The notes beneath the pieces are model-generated. The model searched no databases, was not told where the DNA came from, and saw only the letters and a program-made list of their open reading frames with translations. Source: Verrucomicrobiia bacterium (GTDB lineage Bacteria > Verrucomicrobiota > Verrucomicrobiia > Limisphaerales > DTLC01). Taken from it: DNA of 5,012 nt. The position numbers and the translations under genes are program-made. The stretch is from NCBI GenBank assembly GCA_025061935.1, contig JANWZY010000214.1, positions 1 through 5,012 on the forward strand, in the 5' to 3' direction. This document shows positions 1 through 5,012 of the stretch, one piece after another (position 1 is the first letter of the stretch; the number at the start of each line of letters is the position of its first letter).

Positions 1-1
1 G

Positions 2-289
2 TACGGTTGGCGCGAGGCTCATACGCTGCGCGCGCTCGAGCGCGCACGCGCTGCAGGAGTGCTGCCGGACGCTGACAAGCTTATCGAAAATTACAGTCAA
101 CTGCGGAGGGTCGAAGGCATACTGCGCCGTTGGAGTTACGAGGGTGAAACGGTTCTGCCGGACGACCCGGCACCGTTCTACCGCGTGTCCGTGCGCTGTG
201 GTTTTTCGACCCCGGACGCGTTCCGCCGCGCGCTCGAACATTGGCGCACCGCCATCCGAGAAGTTTATGTTCTTGTTTTCGGCCTTTAA
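2..289 (+). CDS. glnE: GlnE-like glutamine synthetase adenylyltransferase, C-terminal fragment
   Basis: This is the 3' end of a gene that enters from the left edge; 95 codons and a TAA stop are visible. The frame is open from the first base, so the internal GTG at 59 is not the likely start. The residues resemble the C-terminal helical part of GlnE: an ALERARAAGVLP helix (about residues 12-22), then NYSQLRRVEGILRRW (about 31-45), a VLP turn, an RCGF segment and a final AIREVYVLVF helix. In the GlnE family this enzyme attaches AMP to, and removes it from, a tyrosine of glutamine synthetase, tuning ammonia assimilation in the cytoplasm. The catalytic nucleotidyltransferase domains lie outside the window, so the call rests only on the tail pattern. 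The gene is convergent with the glycosyltransferase cluster and functionally unrelated to it. Confidence 0.72.
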   Translation, partial: YGWREAHTLRALERARAAGVLPDADKLIENYSQLRRVEGILRRWSYEGETVLPDDPAPFYRVSVRCGFSTPDAFRRALEHWRTAIREVYVLVFGL

Positions 290-306
290 AGCCCGAGCTG
301 GTTTTT
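288..306 (+). terminator. Possible weak terminator after glnE
   Basis: AAAGCC (288-293) can pair with GGTTTT (300-305) across the six-base loop CGAGCT, using one G-U pair, and the right arm runs into a five-T stretch. It begins inside the stop codon of the glnE-like gene and lies between two convergent genes, where a terminator is expected. The stem is short and AT-rich. On the opposite strand one pair becomes an A-C mismatch, so it would serve glnE better than the leftward operon. No other hairpin in the 38-bp gap looks better. Confidence 0.3.
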
Positions 307-327
307 CGTTCTGCTAAGTGTGGGCGG

Positions 328-1215
328 TTACGATGTTTTGGGAAGAAATAAAATTTTCTGCTCGCAGACTTTTCTCCATTCGACGTTTGGCGCCAAGCAT
401 TTGCTTTCCATGTGCGTTGCCAGGGCTGGCTCGGGTGCCCAAAGTGTGCAACGTCGCCCGAAAAGTATGTAGCGCCAGGCATGTCGCCAAGCGCGCAGGT
501 GCGATGCGGGTACGAACAAACCATCGCTGAAGCTGCGCAAGAAAGCCCACGGATTGAATGCGCGCACTTTTGTCAAAGCCAACCAGACGCCGAGGTCGGA
601 GTTTTTCCGCGTGAATGTCCTCAAAACCCCGGCTGTTTCGCACAACACGCTTTTACGGGTCATGAAAGTTAGGCAGGTCGAGACAACCATGCGCCAGCAA
701 ACTCCTTCCTCGACAGCTTTTAACCCGCGAATTTTGTGAACGTATCGCGTATAGTAATCGGGGTGGTCGTACAGCGTTAGAAAATCGGCTTCAGGGTGCC
801 TCCTCATAAACGCGATACCGCGCTCGAGCGCGCCCGGCAGATACAAGTAATCGTCCTCGGCAAAGTAGACCAGCTCGGCCTCGTCCTGACGCAAAAGTAT
901 TTCAATCTGCCTGCCGAAAGTGGCCTCGTTTCCGATCCCGGGTAGCTCTTCGAATTCGACAATCTGTTCTTGGAAAAGCTGCGCGATCAATTCGCGATAG
1001 GTCGTGGGACAATTATCCAGCAGCGCCCATAGTTTCACGCGCAAGCTGCCCATCGCTTCTTTTAGTGTGCGTAGGCTAAGCCGGATCAGCTCGAGCTTGT
1101 CGGTGAAGCCAAAAATTGGGGTACCTGACACGCGCGGATATACTCTCAAACACACCGCCAGGTCGTGCTTAAAACGCTGGGGATTGATGTTCACTGGACA
1201 GCGTTGTGTGCCCAT
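328..1215 (-). CDS. Divergent family 2-type glycosyltransferase, 295 aa
   Basis: This is a predicted cytoplasmic sugar transferase with a GT-A-like fold. The N-terminus (LAVCLRVYPRVSG, about 19-31, then DKLELIRLSLRTLKEAMG, 39-56) is followed by VKLWALLDNCP (60-70), which looks like a beta-strand carrying nucleotide-contact residues. Next comes VYFAEDDYLYLPGALERG (117-133); its EDD at 120-122 takes the place of the DxD metal-binding motif. A YDHPDYY block (149-155), STCLTFMTRK (179-188) and a C-terminal THMES...LAPNVEW segment (267-280) are recognisable as conserved-looking blocks of a GT2-like subgroup. No signal peptide or clear membrane helix is visible. The ATG start lies only 7 bp after the TAA of the preceding glycosyltransferase gene, so the two are very likely co-transcribed. 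There is only a GAG in front of the start, suggesting weak or coupled initiation. It is the last gene of the leftward cluster. Donor and acceptor are unknown. Confidence 0.8.
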   Translation of the reverse strand: MGTQRCPVNINPQRFKHDLAVCLRVYPRVSGTPIFGFTDKLELIRLSLRTLKEAMGSLRVKLWALLDNCPTTYRELIAQLFQEQIVEFEELPGIGNEATFGRQIEILLRQDEAELVYFAEDDYLYLPGALERGIAFMRRHPEADFLTLYDHPDYYTRYVHKIRGLKAVEEGVCWRMVVSTCLTFMTRKSVLCETAGVLRTFTRKNSDLGVWLALTKVRAFNPWAFLRSFSDGLFVPASHLRAWRHAWRYILFGRRCTLWAPEPALATHMESKCLAPNVEWRKVCEQKILFLPKTS

Positions 1216-1222
1216 GCTCGAT

Positions 1223-2305
1223 TTAATGCTGACGTGAATCGATCTTCGGTAAACCGAACGTGAACAGACGCTTTATTTCGAACCACCTATTGGGGTGGAG
1301 TCGAAGGAACCGAAGCATCCAGAAGTCCCCTCTTTTTCGGAATCTGGCGACCCGCCGGCGCTCTCTTAGCACGTGATGACGAAGCCGCCAGCAGTCCACC
1401 AGCGCGTTCAAATAAGCTTTTCGGAAATAGCTCGTTTGCCTCAATAAGAGAGTTATCAGGATGCTTTCTACTGTGAGAAAGGAGATTTGAATGGGGACAA
1501 ATAGAAGCAATAAGTGTTGGGCATTTTTTAGGAGCATCAAAAGGCCGTTCCGGTTCGTAAGGAACCGTTTCTCTACGGTAGTGCGGAACTCGATAGGTTT
1601 CTCGCCGCCGGCAGGGTTAGTGGTCGAAGCACCTCGATGGTGGACACGTGCTTTCGGTACACCGATAATTTTGCCACCGGCAATCCATACCCGCCAAGAC
1701 AGGTCTGCGTCTTCCGAGTACATGAAAAACTCCGGGTCGAACCCACCGATGCGGAAAAAAAGGGCGCGGTCGATTAGAAGTGAGCAACCCCCTGCGATAA
1801 AAATTTCGCGCATTGTAGTTTGTGGCTTGGACGGACTTGGCAGGCCGAAGATGTCGAACCCGAAGAAGCCCATATCCTGGTATGAATCATCGTGGTAATT
1901 TAAAACCAACGGTGTGGCAGCGTCGGCACCGGCGAGCCGTACCGCTTCGATCAAGTTCTCTATGCAGTCCGGTTCAAGCCAGGTATCCGGATTGAGAAAG
2001 AACAGGTATTGGCCTGTGCTGTATTCGGCTCCGATATTGTTCCCCCCGGAAAACCCGAGGTTTTGGCCGTTTATCACCAGGCAAGCGGCGTGAAACTCTT
2101 TCAGTAGTTCGCGGGCGATTTCGACTGAGTTATCGGCAGAGGCATTGTCAACAAATATTGTTTCGATATTTTTAGCCAAGGTCTGTTCTCTGATGGAAGC
2201 TAAGCACTTGGGCAACCACGTTGCGCCGTTCCAGTTGAGCACAATGATACTCACTATGGGCTGAAAGCCACTGGTCCCAAAACGTTCTATTTTAGGATGA
2301 CTCAT
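1223..2305 (-). CDS. Family 2 glycosyltransferase, rhamnosyltransferase (WbbL)-like, 360 aa
   Basis: This is a GT2 enzyme of the type that transfers sugars, often rhamnose, to a growing surface polysaccharide at the inner face of the membrane. All hallmark blocks are present in order: VSIIVLNWNG (18-27), FVDNASADNS (51-60), NLGFSGGNN (82-90), FFLNPDT (102-108, carrying the metal-binding PD-T variant of DxD), GGCSLLIDR (172-180), FFMYSEDADLSWR (193-205, with the likely catalytic ED) and VHHRGAS (221-227). A hydrophobic stretch at about 264-288 could be a membrane-contacting helix. A basic tail follows, rich in Arg at 306-325. Length and architecture match intact family members. The ATG has no good Shine-Dalgarno sequence, but a TATAAT sits 9 nt upstream. 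It follows a 278-bp non-coding gap and is followed 7 bp later by the next glycosyltransferase gene. Rhamnose as donor is only a family-level guess. Confidence 0.9.
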   Translation of the reverse strand: MSHPKIERFGTSGFQPIVSIIVLNWNGATWLPKCLASIREQTLAKNIETIFVDNASADNSVEIARELLKEFHAACLVINGQNLGFSGGNNIGAEYSTGQYLFFLNPDTWLEPDCIENLIEAVRLAGADAATPLVLNYHDDSYQDMGFFGFDIFGLPSPSKPQTTMREIFIAGGCSLLIDRALFFRIGGFDPEFFMYSEDADLSWRVWIAGGKIIGVPKARVHHRGASTTNPAGGEKPIEFRTTVEKRFLTNRNGLLMLLKNAQHLLLLFVPIQISFLTVESILITLLLRQTSYFRKAYLNALVDCWRLRHHVLRERRRVARFRKRGDFWMLRFLRLHPNRWFEIKRLFTFGLPKIDSRQH

Positions 2306-2583
2306 CTTAGATGAATTATAACCCGCCGCATATACACCCGCGTTTCACTCCCAGCGTTGTATCGTCGTTGCTTGGATACGGTTTGGGTTGGCGGCGGTGT
2401 GTTCACTTGTTCGGGTTGCACAGCGAATTAACGCATACATGTGGCGCAATGGGCTAAAAATATGCTCGTGCTTGCGCGCTGGTGGCTGCGCATTCGGGGC
2501 TCGGCTTACTTGCGGATCGAACCTCATGGGAGATTTATAAGCTCCGGCGCCATTTGCCGCACCTGTTTGGAGTCACCGGCGTC
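2306..2583. other. Intergenic gap inside the cluster, no gene seen
   Basis: These 278 bases separate two leftward glycosyltransferase genes. Short open frames exist (for example one of 60 codons on the minus strand at 2345-2527), but their translations show no family motif, hydrophobic pattern or plausible ribosome binding site. No remnant of a glycosyltransferase or transposase is recognisable. The right part, just downstream of the 337-aa gene, has GC-rich patches (CTCCGGCGCC at 2542-2551 and ACCGGCG at 2575-2581) but no hairpin with a T-run, so no intrinsic terminator is evident. The left end holds the candidate TATAAT. The gap may therefore separate two transcription units. Confidence 0.5.
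2315..2320 (-). promoter_or_regulatory. Candidate -10 element (TATAAT) just upstream of the 2305 start
   Basis: A perfect TATAAT on the minus strand ends 9 nt before the ATG of the 360-aa glycosyltransferase gene. Initiation 6-8 nt past it would give an essentially leaderless transcript, which fits the lack of a ribosome binding site. No TTGACA-like -35 box is visible at 16-18 bp spacing and there is no TGn extension, so a chance match is quite possible. Confidence 0.35.
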
Positions 2584-3597
2584 TTATGGTGATTTGGATT
2601 GAAGCTCAGCGACCAATTTTTTCCGGGCTCTGTAGCTGCAGTAGGTCCAAATGCCCCACGCGTTGCCGAGGACAGTGGCGGGACAGGCCAATACGTGCCA
2701 CCACCAGCGCGGGTCTTTGCGCTGGAGCCAACCGCGCAGCGCGTGCCAGAGTGGTCCAATGATACTGACACAGTATAAAGCTGCTAACCATAACGGCACA
2801 GCCGGCTTTTCTTTCATCCAGTTAAGTGGCATTTCTTCCTGCACACGCAGGAAATGTACGGTTGCGCGGCGCCGCTTCCGGATGAAATCCCAGAGGTTAT
2901 GTACGTAATAATGGTGCACGCCCCGGCCTCGAATCCGTAGCCATTGCCGTTTGCCTGCGCGCATCAGCCGAAGCGCAACGTGCGTGTCTTGGAAATGCTC
3001 GGTGGCGCCCACAGCTTCGAGGTCGGCGCGTCTGAACACGAATCCATTGGCGCCAAGTGGATACGAAAACGAGTCACCGGGTAGCTCCCAGCATTCGACA
3101 TCGTCTTTTTCCCATACGAGTATCGGTTTGCGACTCATCAGCCAGCAGATCGGATCGCTAATGTGTAGCAGATGCGTCAGATAAGCGCAGAACGAGCTCA
3201 TTTGTGGTGAAGGCAGGTAGTAGGCTTCTACTCCCAGCGCTTGTGGATTGGTAGCGAGCGCTTTAACTGCGCGCTCGACATAATCCTCATGTGTTATCTC
3301 GTTGTCGGCATCAATAAACACGATGTATTCACCTGTCGCGTGGCGGAGCGCGAGTCGTTTGCCTTCCTCCATATTTTTGCCGTCATCGTCGAGCACGGTC
3401 GCACCGTAGTGCTGGGCGATCTCGCGTGTGCGATCATTGGAGTGTGCATCGGCCAAGATGATTTCATACTTTGTCTTGGGGTAAGTCTGTCTGGCAATTG
3501 AGCTGAGACACCGCTCCAGTATCCGTTCGACGTTTAACGTCGGAATAATGAAGCTTATCCTCGGCAATGACTCGTTTTCGGTCCTTTGAATGCCCAC
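2584..3597 (-). CDS. Membrane-associated family 2 glycosyltransferase, 337 aa
   Basis: This GT2 enzyme is likely anchored in the inner membrane by its C-terminus. The GT-A domain shows PRISFIIPTLN (12-22), CLSSIARQTYP (30-40), EIILADAHSNDRT (45-57), GKRLALRHATGEYIVFIDADNEIT (79-102, with the DAD metal-binding motif at 96-98), LGANGFVFRR (181-190) and HFQDTHVALRLMRAG (201-215). At the last block family members usually carry an acidic pair, whereas here it reads QD. HHYYVHNLWDFIRKRRR (228-244) follows, then two hydrophobic segments at about 265-284 and 301-322. This layout resembles enzymes acting on polyprenyl-linked glycans. The start is GTG at 3597, preceded by AAGGG only 1-2 nt away. The frame is open up to the methyltransferase TAA at 3622, so an upstream CTG at 3615 is a weaker option. 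The 24-bp gap to that gene points to co-transcription. Substrate is unknown. Confidence 0.88.
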   Translation of the reverse strand: MGIQRTENESLPRISFIIPTLNVERILERCLSSIARQTYPKTKYEIILADAHSNDRTREIAQHYGATVLDDDGKNMEEGKRLALRHATGEYIVFIDADNEITHEDYVERAVKALATNPQALGVEAYYLPSPQMSSFCAYLTHLLHISDPICWLMSRKPILVWEKDDVECWELPGDSFSYPLGANGFVFRRADLEAVGATEHFQDTHVALRLMRAGKRQWLRIRGRGVHHYYVHNLWDFIRKRRRATVHFLRVQEEMPLNWMKEKPAVPLWLAALYCVSIIGPLWHALRGWLQRKDPRWWWHVLACPATVLGNAWGIWTYCSYRARKKLVAELQSKSP

Positions 3598-3621
3598 GCC
3601 CTTGAGATTAGACAGCCCGCG

Positions 3622-4380
3622 TTAGGAACTCAAACCTTGGATGCTTTCATAACCAGGATTGCGCATCTGGCATCCGGCGTGGCAAGGCTTTCGTGCGCGG
3701 ATGAGCATGTAGTGACCGCGGTTGTGCACGAAATGCTCGAGCGACCGGCTAATCCAATCGGGCAACGGGAGGATACTCACAGACCGCACCTCTGTGTCGA
3801 ATCCGACCCACTCGAACAGCTCTTGCGCTTGGCGCACCGTAAGCACCCGTACGTGCCCCGATACGCCTGAATATGCGGGGTGATCAATTGGGACGTGTTC
3901 TGCGATCGGTTCGTTGTAGTGGAGACCGAGCGGATTCCCCAAATACCGACCGCAAAGTTGCATCAATGAGAAAGGCGTGTATCCGAGGGCCAATGCGATG
4001 CAATTTAATAGGCTGCACAGGTTTTCGGTGGTTATGATTGCAGTCCCGCCGGGCTTAAGTACACGGTACGTCTCTTCAACGAACAAGCGTGTGTTGTGCA
4101 GGTGTTCTATCACCTGAGAAACGAAGACGACGTCAAACCTTCCCGACTCCAGCGGCCAGCGACCGTTGAGCTCGAAGCAGTACACGCGGAAGCCGGCCGC
4201 CTCCGCTTTGGCTTTCAGATCAGGCGCAGCCTCAACGCCGCACAAATCCTTGGGCGTTCTCGGCAGATACCGCAATAGCATGGAGCCGTCGCCACAGCCG
4301 ACGTCGAGTAAGCTCTCAGGGGCGAGCGCAGCTACAGCACGGCCTGCCCAGTCGTTACACCGTTCTATGCCTTGGACGCG
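3622..4380 (-). CDS. Class I SAM-dependent methyltransferase, 5' end unresolved
   Basis: This is a Rossmann-fold methyltransferase, probably acting on a sugar or glycan, given its neighbours. Motif I, LLDVGCGDGS, is encoded at about 4282-4311 and binds SAM. It is followed by LCGVEAAP, whose Glu is the expected ribose ligand, then by FDVVFVSQVIEHLHN (motif II region), VLKPGGTAIITTEN and the AEHVPIDHPAYSGVSGHVRVLT block. The first ATG is at 4281, but starting there would delete motif I and yield a 219-aa protein lacking the cofactor loop. The frame is open up to a TAA at 4381-4383 and contains no ATG, GTG, TTG or CTG in that 99-bp extension, which reads RVQGIERCNDWAGRAVAAL before motif I. The coordinates given span this open frame, not a proven start. 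Either a rare start codon (ATA at 4366-4368 is one) is used, or the gene once began upstream and has a nonsense mutation or sequence error. The C-terminus ends 24 bp before the next glycosyltransferase gene. Confidence 0.75.
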   Translation of the reverse strand, partial: RVQGIERCNDWAGRAVAALAPESLLDVGCGDGSMLLRYLPRTPKDLCGVEAAPDLKAKAEAAGFRVYCFELNGRWPLESGRFDVVFVSQVIEHLHNTRLFVEETYRVLKPGGTAIITTENLCSLLNCIALALGYTPFSLMQLCGRYLGNPLGLHYNEPIAEHVPIDHPAYSGVSGHVRVLTVRQAQELFEWVGFDTEVRSVSILPLPDWISRSLEHFVHNRGHYMLIRARKPCHAGCQMRNPGYESIQGLSS

Positions 4381-4383
4381 TTA

Positions 4384-4500
4384 CCGCGCTACAATTGCTT
4401 GGAGTTGCTTGATAACAATGTTTGCCATCTGCTCTATTGTTTGTGCGATTCTAGCATCTCCTTTGTTTCCGACAAGGCCGCCAATACCTAGGACACGCGA
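4384..4500 (-). pseudogene. Possible detached 5' part of the methyltransferase gene
   Basis: In the same frame as the methyltransferase, beyond the TAA at 4381-4383, 39 codons are open back to a TGA. They include an ATG at 4426-4428 starting MANIVIKQLQAIVAR, and upstream of it GNKGDARIAQTIEQ. Joined across the stop, the sequence would run smoothly into the RVQGIER segment, and a helical N-terminal extension of about 15-20 residues would be a normal length for such enzymes. One base change in the stop codon would restore the frame. It could instead be the tail of an unrelated upstream gene or simple chance, since 39 codons is short. Confidence 0.35.
4458..4464 (-). promoter_or_regulatory. Shine-Dalgarno-like AAAGGAG upstream of the methyltransferase
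   Basis: The minus strand reads AAAGGAG here, the best ribosome-binding sequence noticed in the window. The ATG directly abutting it is too close and opens only a 7-codon frame. At a normal 8-nt spacing the codon is ATC (4447-4449), in frame with the extended methyltransferase. The next in-frame ATG (4428) is 29 nt away. Its placement supports the idea that translation of the methyltransferase originally began in this area, upstream of the TAA at 4381. Confidence 0.35.
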
Positions 4501-5012
4501 TCAAGCACGTAGGGGGTAATTGGCTGAGATTCAAGTCGGTGGCCTTATGAGACTCGGAATAGCGAATAGCACTTTCCGTTTACGCGCGCTTCAACCTGTC
4601 GAATAACAGCACCAACCTGCAACGGCGCTTCAGCGCTTTTGCGCCCGCAAAACAAGCTGGTTGCTGCCGGTGCCTTTCCCGCCCTAGCTGGAAGCGGGTG
4701 CTAATGGGACGGTGTGAAAATAGGCTTAGGATTCCGCAACGCGAACAGCAGACCACAGATGAGTTTCCCCCGGGCCAGTGCAGAATTTGCCAATACAGGG
4801 GAAATTCTGTCTTCATGTGATGCGTAGAATGTGCGCGACCCGTCTCCGCGTCCTGCGAGTACGAATTATACCTCGGCAGTTTTCGCGATTCGAATCTCTA
4901 GTTGTAGCGCTGCTAGCGGCGACTAGGCTCTAGTGTTGCACCGAGCAAAAGGCTCTGCCCGCGTTTGAGTGCGATGTCCCTGTAATTATCCCCGTATCTG
5001 ACGCGAGCTTTT
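4501..5012. other. Right-end region with no recognisable gene
   Basis: About 510 bases with stop codons in all frames. The longest open frame (78 codons, minus strand, 4580-4816) has no family motif and an atypical Cys/Arg-rich composition, so I do not call it. A forward-frame CRICQ...CVEC pattern near 4780-4835 is interrupted by a TGA. No transposase fragments, tRNA or long repeats were seen. The region contains small inverted repeats, the clearest at 4781-4809, and presumably holds the promoter of the leftward cluster, although no convincing -35/-10 pair stands out. Confidence 0.5.
4781..4809. repeat. Stem-loop inverted repeat
   Basis: CAGAATTT (4781-4788) and AAATTCTG (4802-4809) are perfect 8-bp inverted copies. 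Inside them one G-G mismatch is followed by two further C-G pairs, leaving a seven-base loop. Neither strand has a T-run after the stem, so it is not a standard intrinsic terminator. It could be an operator-like site, a structured RNA leader or an end of a decayed element; the function is unknown. Confidence 0.5.

Noticed and set aside
30..45. 16-bp palindrome GCGCGCTCGAGCGCGC, whose central 14 bp recurs at 819-832
   Set aside because: Both copies lie inside genes and encode the same residues (Ala-Leu-Glu-Arg) with the same codons, so shared codon preference explains them better than a dispersed site.
81..524. 147-codon open frame on the minus strand
   Set aside because: It overlaps the glnE tail and the 3' end of the glycosyltransferase gene on other frames and shows no protein family pattern; it is a shadow frame.
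1491..1898. 135-codon open frame on the plus strand
   Set aside because: It lies wholly opposite the well-supported 360-aa glycosyltransferase and its translation has no recognisable motif.
2513..2522. GGATCGAACC, resembling the T-arm of a tRNA on the minus strand
   Set aside because: The flanking bases do not form a T stem, and no D arm, anticodon arm or acceptor stem could be found at the right distance.
4381..4383. Recoding of TAA as a sense codon in this organism
   Set aside because: The other four genes and the methyltransferase itself all end in TAA at positions where family proteins should end, so TAA works as a normal stop here.
4580..4816. 78-codon open frame on the minus strand in the gene-free right end
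   Set aside because: It has no motif, no ribosome binding site of note, and a Cys/Arg/Ser-rich composition typical of non-coding translation.
4780..4835. CRICQ...CVEC zinc-binding-like pattern in a plus-strand frame
   Set aside because: An in-frame TGA separates the two Cys pairs, and no surrounding sequence resembles a zinc-binding domain.
4896..4934. CTCTAGT direct repeat at 4896-4902 and 4928-4934
   Set aside because: Only 7 bp, two copies, no associated element; this is expected by chance.

Overview
The window is a piece of a bacterial chromosome with moderate-to-high GC content. It has the 3' end of a housekeeping gene on the left and a leftward-reading surface-polysaccharide gene cluster filling most of the rest. 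No source organism can be named from the sequence alone. The GlnE tail and the types of glycosyltransferase would fit Verrucomicrobiota, Acidobacteriota or a similar environmental phylum, but this is a weak guess. All five recognisable reading frames end in TAA, and most starts have weak Shine-Dalgarno sequences.

Layout. Positions 2-289 (+) hold the last 95 codons of a glnE-like glutamine synthetase adenylyltransferase. It converges on the rest of the cluster, with a 38-bp gap that contains a weak hairpin and T-run. Reading leftward on the minus strand from the right, the cluster has four genes. First is a class I SAM-dependent methyltransferase (open frame 4380-3622). Second is a membrane-associated family 2 glycosyltransferase (3597-2584). 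After a gene-free gap of 278 bp come a rhamnosyltransferase-like family 2 glycosyltransferase (2305-1223) and a third, more divergent glycosyltransferase (1215-328). The right-hand 510-630 bases (about 4384-5012) contain no recognisable gene. Only a short open stretch in frame with the methyltransferase, a Shine-Dalgarno-like site and a strong stem-loop can be pointed out there.

How the genes work together. Three glycosyltransferases of distinct subtypes next to a methyltransferase are typical of O-antigen, capsule or exopolysaccharide clusters, where the transferases add successive sugars to a lipid-linked acceptor and the methyltransferase modifies a sugar or the chain end. Tight spacing (24 bp between the first two genes, 7 bp between the last two) suggests two co-transcribed pairs. 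The actual sugars cannot be deduced.

The most notable oddity is the 5' end of the methyltransferase. Its essential SAM-binding motif I lies upstream of the first ATG. The open frame carrying it has no ATG, GTG, TTG or CTG start before an in-frame TAA at 4381-4383. Beyond that stop the same frame stays open to 4500 and contains an ATG. This looks like a single nonsense change, a sequence error, or a non-canonical start. I see no CRISPR array, mobile element, tRNA, rRNA or clearly new system in this window.
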